Below the pieces are notes generated by a model that was given only the letters and a program-made list of their open reading frames with translations, did not search any database and was not told where the DNA came from. From contig CM060732.1 in NCBI GenBank assembly GCA_030704615.1, forward strand, positions 18,166,001-18,230,000: a stretch of 64,000 nt of DNA. Reading direction: 5' to 3'. Positions 11,377 through 24,589 of the stretch are shown here, piece after piece (position 1 is the stretch's first letter; every line of letters starts with the position of its first letter). Origin of the DNA: Takakia lepidozioides (lineage: Eukaryota; Streptophyta; Takakiopsida; Takakiales; Takakiaceae). The translations under genes and the position numbers were made by a program.

Positions 11377-13838
11377 CTCAGTCACTCCCCCCCCACATTC
11401 TTGTTTTTCTTTGTTGCCCCCTCTCTTGGGGAAACAAAAGGGACAGATCCTACCTCTGTCAGGGGCTGACGTTGGTAGTAAGACTTACCTTCACATATAG
11501 AATTAATCCGGATTTTAGATATCCTCTACAAATCCCTTCACACAAGCATCAATCTGTTGTGTGTGAGTTGCCCAAAAAACTAGGCCTCAGAAGGGGCTGG
11601 GCTTTGGCTCAGCCTCGACTTTTTCAAAGTTAGTAAACAGAGAGGTACATGCACAATTCCCTTGATAGATTTGAAGAGAGCATCTCTTTGGTGAGAGAAC
11701 CTCGGACAGTGTATCAGAAAATGAATAATGTCTTCAGGTTGCCCACCATACATGGTTGGACACTACAGCCTCTAAGTCAGATTATCCAGCAGGGTGAAGA
11801 CTTGCGGTTCCAGGTCCAGGTCCTTGAGAATCTCTTCTACTGTCTTTACCAGGACTTAGCTGTTTGACAGGTCGGTGGGCGGTCCTGTTTCCAAGATATA
11901 GAGTCGATTAACTTAAGATATCTGGCGTTGGACATATATTGCAGCTGAACCCACCATCTGACCTTGAATTTATCTCGTCGGGAGCTTAAAAGAGAGCAGC
12001 ACAGAAGAGAGCGAAGATATACATGTCATGTCAAGACATGGACAAGACCGCTGAGGTCATTGTCATTGAAAGACAAAACAGCCCTTTACAGGGCACCATC
12101 TAACATTCCCTTTCATGTTTACAATCTCATTTGAATACCCCATATCATTTCAGGGTCTCTGAAAAAACAGGGCGGGAGGGTGGGATCCCAGGTCATTCAT
12201 ATCATGAAAAAACCATAGTATGCATCATCATCTCAAAAATTCATTTCAAACTCATTTCAAAACCAGATTGTAGGTTTGGTTTGAGAGTGATGTTTTAGAA
12301 CCAAGATATAAGCAAGATTCTTAAAAAGGAAGAAGAAGAAACAGCAGGGTAGAGCCCCCTAAGTAGGTATAGGCATGGAATGGTATTTAAGGCCTCATAA
12401 AAATAGTTCTGCCAAGGTGAAAGAGCAGCTCAGAAACCCCTGTTTGTTATCAAGCCATGAAACCAAAATGATATGAGGGCCTTGAAGAATGTGTGTATCT
12501 GTCAAAGCCTATCCTTTTGATCCATCAGAGTCATACCAAGAAGTTTCATTTCAGAGCCAGGTATCAAAGCAGTCAGAGTAATAACTGCTATTTTGTATCC
12601 TTGTACCCTTCATAGCTTAACTCCTACACATGCAAATGTGGTTGTAAAAAACCAGAAACAGGGGTTAAGGAGAGAAGCAGATCCTCATTGGAGCCATCTT
12701 GAAGCAGGTCTGAAGCGGCATGGTGGCAGTTTGAAACATCAGATGGCATCAGCAGCATAGGCAGCAGCAGAATCCACATTTGCAAAAACAGGAGCTGCAA
12801 GCTTTCAAGAAATCAAGACAAGTGAAGACCCTCACCTGTGCCCGTCCCAAAAACACCACATAGCGATGGTGTTAGTGAGGATGCAGCAGGTAAATGGCAG
12901 GTCTTCACAGTGCTATCCATACATGTCAGTGTTGAATTCTAAGCAAGTACAGATCACAATTCAAGCAAGGGTAAACTCAAAAAAACCTTGAGTGTTTGTG
13001 GTATGCCCTGCGCCATGGCGTCCAACAGATCGTCTCCAACAGAACGCAATCAGAGTAGAAGCGTTCACAGATAGAGAATGGCTCATACACAAAGAGAGAG
13101 CAATAACATGTAATCTGTAGATAAATAGGGATAGAGTACTTCCCAACAAGGAGTAAAGCGTCGCTGCAAAATAAAGAACCATGAGTTTCTGATCAAAGCG
13201 ATCACCGCTTTGTCGTCTGCCAGAGAAGAATCTGTTTAACCACCAATGCGCATCCCAAGAGCCAGCCATCACGAGTACCATGCAGCAGTAGGGGAGCAGG
13301 TTTATACGGCGCATCATCAAGGTTCACTGAAGCACGAGTTCAGTGCTGTGAAGTGTGTCGGCCTGCTTAGGGCAAAACTTCCCGATTTTTCATCCAGGGT
13401 GGATGAAAAATCACATTTTACCAAGAGGCACTTTTCAATGGATGACATCCCATAGAAATGTATCTTTTAGGGTTATGGTATAGGCTTAGGTTTAATAACT
13501 GCCATCATTTATGATGGTAGTTTTATTATTCTCTTGGATTTAAAAATAGGTAACCATTATTTATGTAGATCATCCAGTTTAGATGAAAGAAATAGATGGT
13601 AAATCCAGCTTTCTGTACATTAAGTTTCATCACCCTATAATAAAATCATCCAGATTGGATGAAAAAGGCTGGGATGAAAAACTAAATAACCTCAAAAGTT
13701 AAGGCCAGATGAAATCCAAAGATTTATAGATGGAGAGGGAGAGAGGGAGAGAGGGAGAGAGGGAGAGAGAGGGAGACATCAGGGGGCAACAAAGAAAAGA
13801 GAAGAAGGTGGGGGGGGGGGGGAGTGACTGAGCAGCTG
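11377..13838. mobile_element. Small terminal-inverted-repeat element nested at the end of copy A
   Basis: The element begins GCTGCTCAGTCACTCC at 11,377 and ends with the inverse GAGTGACTGAGCAGC at 13,822-13,836. Between them lie a decayed copy of the non-LTR RT zinc-finger scrap (about 11,560-11,960, minus strand) and a full R-block (12,014-13,780). It has no transposase of its own. Copy B lacks its left third, so it may be an independently moved or rearranged derivative. I could not identify a clear target-site duplication. Confidence 0.5.
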
Positions 13839-13896
13839 CTGCTGCTCAGTCACTCCCCCCCCCACATTCTCTGTTTTTCTTTGTTGCCCCCTCTCT
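13786..13896. repeat. Unit-junction hairpin of inverted terminal repeats
   Basis: GAGTGACTGAGCAGC (13,822-13,836) and GCTGCTCAGTCACTC (13,841-13,855) are perfect inverse complements separated by four bases. The arms continue outward through a G-run facing a C-run, and then through GGGGGCAACAAAGAAAA on the left facing TTTTTCTTTGTTGCCCCC on the right. The arms total about 50 bases each. This is two terminal inverted repeats head to head at the boundary of copies A and B. Confidence 0.85.
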
Positions 13897-14050
13897 TGGG
13901 GAAACAAAAGGGACAGATCCTACCTCTATCAGGGGCTGACGTTGGTAGTAAGACTTACCTTCACATATAGAATTAATCCGGGTTTTCCAGATATCCTCTA
14001 CAAATCCCTTCACACTAGCATCAATCTGCTGTGTGTGAGATGCCCAAAAA

Positions 14051-14640
14051 CTAGGGAAGGGGCTGGGCTTTTGGCTCAGCCTCGACTTTTTCAAAGTTAG
14101 TAAACAGAGGTACTGCACAATTCCCTTGATAGATTTGAAGAGAGCGTCTCTTTTGAGAGAACCCCGGACAGTGTATCAGAAAATGAGTACTGTCTTCAGA
14201 TTGCCCACACAACGGGCAATTGCACTCTTCCTTTCCTCTCTGCTTCTGTTTGTTGTTCAAAGGTAGGCTTCCTGCCCTGAGTTTAAATTTCAGTCTAGTG
14301 CCGAGAGTGGGTAGACCCTTGAGGTCATCGAAGATGTCCTCCCCCATGTCACTGACTGGAAACAAGTTCAGGGAAGTTTTTTTGCCTAACTTCATTTTCA
14401 TCAGACAATCTCATGGCAACAGACATGGTTGGACACTACAGTCTCTAAGTCAGATTTATCCAGCAGGGTGAAGACTTGTGGTTCCAGGTCCAGGTCCTTG
14501 AGAAATCTTCTATTGTCTTCTACCAGGACTTAGCCTGTTTGACAGGTCGGTGGGCGGTCCTGTCTCCAAGATATAGAGTCGATTAACTTAGGATATCTGG
14601 TGTTGGACATATGATGCAGCTGACCCCACCATCTGACCTC
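14051..14640 (-). pseudogene. Non-LTR retrotransposon RT, C-terminal zinc-finger fragment (copy B)
   Basis: Equivalent of 11-610. The 116-codon frame at 14,051-14,401 has the same Cys-x2-Cys...His...Cys finger but a different C-terminus after a short deletion near 14,148 (the TTTGGTGAGAG of copy A reads TTTTGAGAG here). The upstream WWGQLHHMSNTRYPK segment is in an open frame at 14,530-14,724. No catalytic RT motifs are present. Confidence 0.6.
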
Positions 14641-16815
14641 CCCCCCCCCAACCAATTTTTTTTCTTTGTTGCCCCTCTCTCCCTCTGTCTCCCTCTCTAC
14701 TGGGAATTGGCAGTTTGCTATCAATGTGGATTTTTTGTTCCTCTATCAAGCTTTTTCATCCATACCAGATGAGCCACCAGGATGGACACTGAATTACCTC
14801 TAGGATGGTTCTTTTGGCCTTTTCATTCCTCCTCTATTGACTCTCATCCATACCGGATGAGTCACCATGGAAGAAAAGAATTACCTCTATGGAGGTTGCC
14901 AACAACATCCTGTTTTTCCATCCGTACCGGATGAAAAACTACCAGGGTGATAATTTTCATTCCTCTTTTATTGACTCTTGTTATCCATACCAGATGGTCT
15001 GGAAAGGAATGATAGAATTACCTAGATGGAGGTAAGGCGTTGCCACAGATGATATTCCCTACTTTTTCATCCTGACACATGTAAGGTGTCTATGGGTGTG
15101 ATTATGACCTGGAATTGATCTTTACTACCCCTAACTATGATTAATTACGGTGGAAATCCTAACCCCTACCCCAAAACCTATTTTTAACCTTGTTACGGAT
15201 GAAATCCGTCAGGGTTTATGGACTCGTCCTACTATTTTTCATCCGCGGATGAAAAATCGGGGGACAACCCTATGTTGTCTCCCCCGCTGTCAGAAGCACG
15301 CGATGTGCTTTTGAGCTCGTGAGGAGAATGTTATGGCGGGCATGGTTCGGTGGCTGCCCTGTTTGTGGTGTCGTACCCATGCTGGACGAGCGCCTGGGGG
15401 GGCGCGAAGGCGGCGCCTTGTCTCTCTTGCAGCGGGAAACACCGCTATGAAAGCAGTGGCATCTTCCCTCCTCTGGCTTTTTCTGTGCTTAGCATGGATG
15501 CTTATGATGGGAAGTTCTCTCCCTCTTTTCTAGTGCCTTGCGTTTGTGCCTGCTTTGCTTCATTGCTTATGTGGTTTGTGGAGGCGGCTTGCTGCGGGGG
15601 TGGTGATGGCGCATAACCCTCTTCCCCAATCGCTTAAGGTGCCTTTGGAGTTTAGGGATTCTCATTTTTTATCTCTTTCTCTTGCTTTTGAGTTTCTTAG
15701 TTGACATCGATGACAAGTGTGAGGGTCTGTGATTCACCTGGGGCTCCACAATCCTCACTAACTTGTTGGTTTTTGTAGGTGAGGATCCTCACCTACTTTG
15801 AAGTTTCTTGAGCATGCAGATTGGGATATGGGCTGAGGAGACCTAGGGTTGTGCGCGCTGTGAGGTGGCTGCTGGCTACAGCCCCGATTTCAACACAACT
15901 GCCTTTGACTTGATATGCTCCAGCCTGCGTTCTGGCCTTTGTCGTTTGTAAGTTATTTTGGCCAAAGAGGATCTGGTTTTTGGTGGTAAGTTTTTGGCGG
16001 TTTTGGGTAACTATGGATCTGATGGCCTTGAAGTTTAAGGCGGCAGCCTGGTAGGGTACTGCCCTGCTCCTTGTCAGGCCCACTTCTGATGTGTACTAGA
16101 TCGTAGTAAGGTGTTTTTGCATGTCTTAGCATGGAACTCTTGAAGGATGAGGATGGTAAGCTGCAATGGAATCCTACCTACTGTTTTGGATCTGTCATCA
16201 CATCATGCCTATGACCTGCCATCTGTTTTTTATACAAAAGAGGCTGGATCTCGGCTGTTCATGCTGTTTGTTGGTACAAATCTTGAACCTGCAATCTGAC
16301 AGGCTTTCACATTCCCTTGATACCTTGTATGATCACATGTCTCCGGGTGAATACAAATGATATGGAATCTACTTCATCTGGATCAAGTTGGACTGCTTGG
16401 TGGGATACTGAGATTCTGACAAAATGCAGGCTGGTCCTTATGCCTTGGCTGATGATGCATGACATGCCATAATTCATGGCTGAATTGGTAAGCTGCTGGT
16501 ATATGTACAGGCTGAACCAAGAGGCCTTGCAGCTTGCACAGGGACAGCAATATCTTATCTTGTCCCACACAAGAACAAACCCCGCCCTCCCACCCTGTTT
16601 GTCTTGGATGATTGGGTGGTGTCTTTTGGGATGATTTGACAAGACTGGAAATGTGAGATAGTGCCCTATCCAGGGCTGTTTATGTCTTTAATTGACAATG
16701 ACCCTTATGGGTCTTGTCCATGGCTTGACATGACGTGAATATCTTCCCTCTCTCTTATTAACTTTTTCTACCCCCTCTTTCCCTCTGTGTTTTTTTTTTT
16801 TTTTGTGAGCAACAC

Positions 16816-16851
<36 letters not shown>

Positions 16852-18500
16852 CAACTGCTCAGTCACTCCCCCCCCCCCACCTTTTTGTTTTTTCTTTGTT
16901 GCCCCCTCTCTCCCTCTGTCTCCCTCTCTACTGGGAATTGGCAGTTTGCTATCAGTGTTGATTTTTTGTTTTCTCATCCTCTATCAGGCTTTTTCATCCA
17001 TACCGGCTGAGCCACCAGGATGGACACTGAATTACCTCTAGGATGGTTCTTTTGGCCTTTTCATTCCTCCTCTATTGACTCTTATCCATACCGGATGAGT
17101 CACCATGGAAGAAAAGAATTACCTCTATGGAGGTTGCCAACAACATCCTGTTTTCCATCCGTACCGGATGAAAAACTACCAGGGTGATAATTTTTCATTC
17201 TCTTTTATTGACTCTTTTTATCCATACCGGATGGTCTGATAAGGAATGATAGAATTACCTAGATGGAGGTAAGGCGCTGCCACGGATGATATTCCCTACT
17301 TTTTCATCCTGACACAAATGATCTGTCTATGGATGATATGATTATGGCCTGGAATTGATCTTCACTACCCCTAATTATGATTAATTACGGTGGAAACCCT
17401 AACCCATACCCCAAAACCTATTTTTAACCTTGTTGCGGATGAAATCCGTCAGGGTATATGGATCGTCTTACTATTTTTCATCCATGGATGAATAATCGGG
17501 GGACAACCCTATGTCGTCTCTCCGCTGTCAGAAGCACGCGATGTGCTTCTGAGCTCGCAAGGAGAGTGTTATGGCGGGCGTGCTTCGGTGGCTGCCCTGT
17601 TTGTGGTGTCGTACCCATGCTGGACGAGCGCCTGGGGGGGCGCAAAGGCGGCGCCTTGTCTCTCTTGCAGCGGGAAACACCGCTATGAAAGCAGTGGCAT
17701 CTTCCCTCCTCTGGTTTTTTCTGTGCTTAGCAAGGATGCTTATGATGGGAAAGTTTTTCCCTCTTTTCTAGTGCCTTGCGATTGTGCCTGCTTTGCTTCA
17801 TTGCTTATGTGCTTTGTGGAGGCGGCTTGCTGCGGGTGGTGATGGCGCATAACCCTCTTCCCCAATCGCTTAAGGTGCCTTTGGAGTTTAGGGATTCTCA
17901 TGTTCATATCTCTTTCTCTGGCTTTTGAATTTCTTAGTTGACATCGATGACAAGTGTAAGGGTCTGTGATTCACCTGGGGCTCCACAATCCTCACTAACC
18001 TGTTGTTTTTGTGGGGGCTTGTGATGGACCAGGTGAGGACCCTCACCTACTTTGAAGTTTCTTGAGCATGCAGATTGGGATATGAGCTAAGGAGACCTAG
18101 GGTTGTGCGCGCTGTGAGGTGGCTGCTGGCTGCAGCCCCGATTTCAACACAACTGCCCTTGACTTGATATGCTCCAGCCTGCGTTCTGGCCTTTGTCATT
18201 TTGCCGCCGATGCGCAGCTCGGCCTGACGGGCTTGTTTCCTGAGGCTTGCATACAAACCATACCCTACCTTTTAATCTTTGACAGCAAAGCCTGAGGATT
18301 ACTAAGCTAGGTTGTAAGTTATTTTGGCCAAAGAGGATCTGGTTTTTGGTGGTATATTTTTGGCGGTTTTGGGTAACTATGGATCTGATGGCCTTGAAGT
18401 TTAAGGCGGCAGCCTGGTAGGGTACTACCCTGCTCCTTGTGAAGGTAAGTCTTACTCAACGTCAACCCCTGACAGAGGCAGGTTCTGTCCCTTTTGTTTT
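14640..18500. repeat. Duplicated non-coding block, copy B
   Basis: Counterpart of 590-4,450 with the same internal tandem arrangement (short frames near 15,333 and 17,571), the same CATCC...GGATG palindromes and the same inverted partial R-block (about 16,120-16,750). Differences from copy A are mostly small indels, such as a three-base gain in GCTGATGATGCATG at about 16,447 and a three-base loss near 15,098. The GA tract at 16,821-16,848 is longer than in copy A. Confidence 0.75.
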
Positions 18501-18635
18501 CGCTCAAACAGGGCGCGAGGTCAATAGCCACAAGGCTACGGCAAACAACGTCTTACGAGTACAATCTTTTAACTTTTTCTGCACCCTCTCTCCTTTGTGG
18601 TTTGTTTACTTTTGAACAGCAAAAAAAGAGGGAAG

Positions 18636-20360
18636 ATATACATGTCATGTCAAGACATGGACAAGACCGCTAAGGTCATTGTCATTGAAAGACAAAACAG
18701 CCCTTTACAGGGCACCATCTAACATTCCTTTCATGTTTACAATCTCATTTGAATACCCCATTACATTTCAGGGTCTCTGAAAAAACAGGGCGGGAGGGTG
18801 GGATTCCAGGTCATTCATATCATGAAAGCACCATAGTGCATCATCATCTCAAAAATTCATTTCAAACTCATTTCAAAAACCAGATTGCAGGTTTGGTTTG
18901 AAGATGATGTTTAGAACCAAGATATAAGCAAGATTCTTAAAAAGGAAGAAGAAACAAAAGGGTAGAGCCCCTTAAGCAGGTATAGGCCTAGAATGGTATT
19001 TTAAGGCCTCATAAAATAGTTCTGCCAAGGTGAAAGAGCAGCTCAGAAACCCCTGTTTGTTATCAAGCCATGAAACCAAAATGATATGAGGGCCTTGAAG
19101 AATGTGTGTTATCTATCAAAGCCTATCCTTTTGATCCATCAGAGTCATACCAAGAGTTCTCATTTCAGAGCCAAGTATCAAAGCAGTCAGAGTAATAACT
19201 GCTATTTTGTATCCTTGTATCCTTCATAGCTAACTCCTACACATGCAAATGTGGTTGTAAAAAACCATAAACAGGGGTAAGGAGAGAAGCAGATCCTCAT
19301 TGGAGCCATCTTGGAGCAGGTCTGAAGCGGCATGGTGGCAGTTTGAAACATCAGATGGCATCAGCAGCTTAGGCAGCAGCAGAATCCACATTTGCAAGAA
19401 CAGGACTGCAAGCTTCAAGAAATCAAGACAAGTGAAGACCCTCACCTGTGCCCGTCCCAAAAACCACCACATAGCGATGTGTGTGTGTTAGTGAGGATGC
19501 AGCAGGTAATGGCAGGTCTTCACAGTTGCTATCCATGTCAGTGTTGAATTCTAAAGCAAGTACAGATCACAATTCAAGCAAGGGTAAACTCAAAAAACCT
19601 TGAGTGTTTGTGGTATGCCCTGCGCCATGGCGTCCAACAGATGTCTCCAACAGAACGCAATCAGAGTAGAAGCGTTCACAGATAGAGAATGGCTCATACA
19701 CAAAGAGAGAGCAACAAGTAATCTGTAGATAAATAGGGATAGAGTACTTCCCAACAAGGAGTAAAAGCGCCGCTGCAAAATAAAGAACCATGAGTTTCTG
19801 ATCAAAGCGATCACCGCTTTGTCGTCTGCCAGAGAAGAATCTGTTTAACCACCAATGCGCATCCCAAGAGCCAGCCATCACGAGTACCATGTAGCAGCAG
19901 GGGAGCAGGTTTATACGGCGCATCATCAAGGTTCACTGAAGCACGAGTTCAGTGCTGTGAAGTGTGTCGGCCTGCTTAGGGCAAAAATTTTTCATCCAGG
20001 GTGGATGAAAAATCACATTTTACCAAGAGAGGCATTTGTCAATGGATGACATCCCATAGAAATGTATCTTTTAGGGTTATGGTATAGGCTTAGGTTTAAT
20101 AACTGCCATCATTTATGATGGTAGTTTTATTATTCTCTTGGATTTTATAATAGGTAACCATTATTTATGTAGATCATCCAGTTTAGATGAAGAAATAGAT
20201 GGTAAATCCAGCTTTCTGTACATTAAGTTTCATCACCCTATAATAAAATCATCCAGATTTGGATGAAAAAGGCTGGGATGAAAAACTAAATAACCTCAAA
20301 AGGTTAAGGCCAGATGAAATCCAAAGAGTTATAGAGGGAGAGGGAGAGAGGGAGAGAGAG
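18636..20360. repeat. R-block 3 (upstream partner in copy B)
   Basis: Near full-length R-block in the same orientation as 4,607-6,410, ending in the GGGAGAGGGAGAG tract. The minus-strand frame at 19,567-19,929 matches those of the other copies but is interrupted differently. It is followed by the conserved competing hairpins and the copy B RT stop at 20,641. Confidence 0.8.
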
Positions 20361-20640
20361 GGACCCACCAGCCAATCCCCTGGCATGGCAGAACCTTACG
20401 GAGTGAGTGTGGTATGCACTCACCCCGTAAGGGAGTGCATACCAGACCTCTTCTCATAAGGTTTTCCCTCTTCCATGTAGTTCTATCCTCAGATATATTA
20501 TCCAAAGGAGTAGAATCCTACATCCTCACTTCCTCGGATCAAGAATGAAACGATGGCATAAAATGTATCATAGCAAACTAGTATAGTATCACTAGAAAAG
20601 AACGGAGAGTTCAATGGTATAACTTAGCTCTGTATAGTTT

Positions 20641-22987
20641 TTAGAAAGTACCTTTCAGTTTCTCAATAAGCTCTTGTACAGGGAAGAGCAGGCCAGGGAA
20701 TGAACCACGTTCAAGGAATTTTGTCAAGATACGAGCAAGTTTCTGGTCTTGAAACCATTCCTCCCAAGAGTGTTAATCAGAATGCTACACTCCTTCCCAG
20801 CCAAATCAGCATTGCTGGAAATGTATAGAATAGGCACAGCTTGTGAAATCACAATGTTATAAGATTGATTCACAGGCCTATTGGATAAGAACTGGATATA
20901 TTGAGTGTAAGAGAAAGGGTAGTCTTCTCTTGTCATATTTCTGGAAATGGAACTCACCTGTGTCACTGTTTGAGACTGTAATCTGGATATTCATGAAACA
21001 AGCTTCCAACCCCACGTATTGGGAATCGGTTTTAGTGCGTAGTAGCTCAGGTTTGATCTCCACTACATTGAGTGGGTAGATCCACCAAGGGTTGTTGCTG
21101 CTTCTGTCTGCCCATGGGTCCAGGAATAGCATTGCATCACCCACATTCAGCCAGCATATATCATCAATGTATCTGAAGGCAGATTTAAACATAGGCATAA
21201 GCTGGAATTGTCCTAAAGCTGCAAGCCTTAAGATGAATTTGATTTCATAAGAAAAAGAAGTACATGTTGCACCATAATGGTGAGCATGAAAAACCCATAG
21301 GTATTCCAGAAATCTGCTGCCACACACGGTCCCCTAAGGCGACAAAACAGTGTGACATAAGCCATTTGTGGAGCATAAGTAGCTTGACTTCAGAAAGTTC
21401 AATCCAGGTACCTGATTTTGGGGAAGACGTGCCCCATCTACTTTTTCCGAAAGTACCGTTTTTGGCTGGAATCCATAGAGTATGACGTGCTCGGGGGTGA
21501 GACCGATGGTGTTGCTGGAATGCAATCTTCACCACGTATTCAATGGCGTCCCCTAAGTTATCCTGTCCTGTCAAAGGTATGTTCTCATAGCATTGTGTAA
21601 TGTCAGCAACAAAGATGTTATGGACTTTTTCAGGCAGGTTTAGTGTAAAGTCAGTGATGGAGTCAATAATCCAATACATAGCAGTAGATACTTTGAAAAA
21701 TTGCTCATAAGTATCCAGCCTTGTCTTGGCCCATTCTTTTACCAATGGTAGAAGATCCATGGTAGCCCTTGTAAGAAGGCTAGCTAGTTCACTGAAAACA
21801 CATTTATGGGCATTGGTAATCCATCTGTATTTTTTCTTATGTAGCTTGTAGATTCCCATAATGTAAGGTAGTCTATAGGAGGGAGCAGGTATCTCCGGAA
21901 TCAGACTCTGTATTTCCACGGAAATGTTTCCTAGAACAAGGTCAGGTGGCAGCCATACCTCAGCTTGCTTGCATGGTGTAAAGTCTTTACCCATCAATCT
22001 GTGGAAGGCTTGAGTTCTTATGTGCTTTACACACATAAAACATACGTTGTTGTTAGCCTTGTCAAGACCAGAAAAATACAGGTGATTGAGAAGCCATGAA
22101 AGTTCATCTTTTGCCTCTTTTACAGTAAGAGGATTGCGCTCATGGTGAGTGAAGTCGTACCTTCCTCTGCCGGCTTTTTGTTTCAATCTATCCCAGCATG
22201 TGTTTTTTACCCATTGGCTGCAGGTTGGCCCAAGATTCACATGGGTCTACATGTAAAATTTCACAGGTTCTATGGAAAGCCAAAGACACTTGTTCAACAA
22301 CGTCTTTCAGCAAAGTACGTTTGAGAGGGATGTGATTCATACCTAGGCTGAATAGTTCTTTCAGCCTTGCGTGTCTAATAATATTCAGGTCCATGGTACG
22401 TACGTGTTGCGTAGGTGTAGAACCAGATAGATGGAATTCTGTTTTTGTATCCACATCCCGAAAATCATGAAACCTCTTGGCACTGTCACATAGACAATCT
22501 GGTGAGTGAATCAGGTCTTGCATAAAGCAAAAATCACGGAAAACAGCAGCAGGCTGATAGTATTCAGAGCTGCTTTTTTATGATATGTCCATCCAAAAAC
22601 TATCTCATCGATGAGAATAGCCAAGTCATTTTGTCCAAATTCCAAAAAAGCTTCTTTTATCAAGTTCCTAGGGTTTATCCACTCCATACCACGGTTTGGG
22701 TACAACATATGAATGAATCCCAAGGGAGCAGGTTTTGCTGCCTGTTTTATGAATTTCCTGCCATGGGCATGAGTTTCAATTTGTCTGCAACCATCCTCAA
22801 GACCAAACAACGCATCTGCACATACAAAGTAGAGGAACATACCAAAAATGAGATTTTTAAAGATCTGTCCATGATCCAAAATCTCGTTTGCGTATTGGGG
22901 AGAACTCGTCAGTGATACGACGAGTCTTGTATGACTCCTGGCTGGCGATGTTGATGGTGGTACTGGAATTAGCACCCGAACCCCCAA
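20641..22987 (-). pseudogene. Penelope-like reverse transcriptase, copy B (frameshifted)
   Basis: This is the better-preserved RT copy. A single 331-codon frame (21,245-22,240) runs from the region before motif RT2 through GIYKLHKKKYRWITNA, catalytic motif A (ADITQCYENIPL) and motif B (SGIPMGFSCSPLWCNMYF). The frame at 20,878-21,327 carries FRYIDDICWLN (about 21,155-21,190) and part of the thumb. The N-terminal part is split at about 22,220, where two bases present in copy A are missing, and continues at 22,188-22,523 and 22,511-22,987. The TAA is at 20,641-20,643. Copies A and B are disrupted at different places, so both derive from an intact parent. Without the correct parent frame I would not call either active. 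Confidence 0.78.
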
Positions 22988-24271
22988 GTGATGACCGATT
23001 CGTTGCTCTTGAATTCTCAGAGGTGTGGTAGAGTATTGCCCCTGCCAGAGCGTCCTCCTCTTTGGTAGAGACCTCTTCCACGACCAGGGGTGCCTCTGCC
23101 TCGAGTGGCATTGTTCTTGCCTTGTTGAGGAGGCGTCTGCCCCTCCATACGCTGCCGTTTGTAGCTATTGAATTGTGGCCTGGGAAGGCTGTCTGAAAAA
23201 ACCCAGGTTTCACAAGTTTCTCAATGTATCTGGCCCCCTTGGATTCTCCTAACTTCCCAAGCAACTTGGCTTGGGGGTCAATTGAGAATTCACAAGCTGC
23301 TTCCATTATGAAGCCCCGGGTCATCTGGAAGGTAATTTGTGCAAGTACAGCAGATCTGGCAGCCCGCATGATCCACACCAGAAAGCTGTAATACTTGGTT
23401 TGCACCGAAGGATAGGCATCATCAGGGAAGAACACAATCAGATTGTTCAGCATATACCATACCATATGGTCAAACCAAGCAACACTCCCAATGCAAGAAG
23501 AGGGTGCCCCTCCTTGTCCACAGTTACATCTTATGTAGGGACGATGCCAGTTGAAGAGTTGACTCTTGTGATTTTTGGATCTGGCCGAACCAGTCGGCAA
23601 GTCATTTTTGGTCCTCAAGGTAAGGTTCTCACCTTTGTCACAGAGCTTGTAGTAGAAGGTCCTTAGTGGCCATGCCACAGCAATAGGTTCCTTTTTTATT
23701 CTCTGAAAACCCTCCTTAGCATCCTGTGCACATCTACTGCGTTCAGCAGGAGTTATGTTGCCCCATTTGACCACATTTCAATAGAAATGGGTGCCAATAA
23801 ATTGATATTAGCATGTGGGTGCCACATCATGTGGTCGTTATTGGCAACCTCTAATTCAACTGCACGGGGAGGCAACCAAGGGACAAACTGCAGATTTCCA
23901 GGAGTGGCACCTGCTGCCCTTTCTTGTTCCACTTGTGAGATTTCTACTTGTTCACAGAATTCTCTCACTGCCTCTTTTTCTTCATCCGGTAAAATCATGT
24001 GCCCAAGGATTGGGTGATTACTTACAGAAGGGATGAAGTCTTTTTCAGATGTGTTTGTAGATTTCTGCGTGGAGACAGTCTGGTCATCTTCTGGGTTCGC
24101 CATTCTAAGAGCTGCCTCAATGGCTGATCCCTTCTTTTCCCATTGTATCAGCTCCTCGGCATCATCTTCCAGTACCTCAATCATTTTAGTATTGAATTCC
24201 TGGAGCTTCTCCAGGTACCTGCCATTCTTATTTGCCATGATGCCAAGTGCAACCCAATTTTCCAAAGCCAA
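22857..24271 (-). pseudogene. Gag-like ORF1 of the Penelope-like element, copy B
   Basis: Frames at 23,753-24,271 (172 codons) and 22,857-23,774 (305 codons) overlap and cover the whole protein with one frameshift near 23,765, where a few bases differ from copy A. The ORF starts at a minus-strand ATG at 24,271 (MALENWVALGIMANKNGRYL). It has an acidic helical N-terminus rich in Glu (EVLEDDAEELIQWEKK), a middle part with CNCGQGGAPSSC, and a Ser/Arg-rich end. The Gly/Arg box seen in copy A falls in another frame here. No family is recognised; the role is inferred as RNA binding. Confidence 0.6.
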
Positions 24272-24589
24272 GTTTCAAGTAATAACACGGGGTTTTCATC
24301 ACCTGAATTTTCCACGGCCTCAGTATCCATCTTTTGCAATGCAGCATGGAAGTCTTGGTGTGACTTGTGCGAGGGTTGCCTGCACAGCAGGAATTGGAGG
24401 AGGTAGTGGGGACTGATACCCCAGGGCTATGAGGTCCTCATTCCAGCTAGGACCTCCTTTGGTGACTTTCTGTCAAAGCCCCCCGAGAACATTTGTCAAT
24501 ATATCAAAATGAGAAGGTGAAAAGGAGAAGGTAAGGTAGATGGTGTGTACAAAAACCACTAAGTACACTGATCAAATAAAGAGAGGGAA

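Larger units (their letters stand above)
1..13838. repeat. Tandem unit, copy A (left edge cut by window)
   Basis: Position 1 matches position 14,041 base for base, and the match continues with few changes through about 10.6 kb (equivalent to about 24.6 kb). This is a long direct duplication with an offset of about 13.94-14.04 kb that drifts through small indels. The unit carries a non-LTR RT C-terminal scrap, a duplicated non-coding block, an R-block, a Penelope-like gene pair, a shortened R-block and a small nested element (11,377-13,838). By comparison with copy B its true left end should lie about 200 bases before the window. Most differences between copies are one- to four-base indels in homopolymers or short tandem motifs. 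Confidence 0.9.

Noticed and set aside
16447-16500. CTGATGA as the core of a hammerhead ribozyme
   Set aside because: No GAAA box at a suitable distance and no flanking stems. Copy A lacks the CTGATGA itself.
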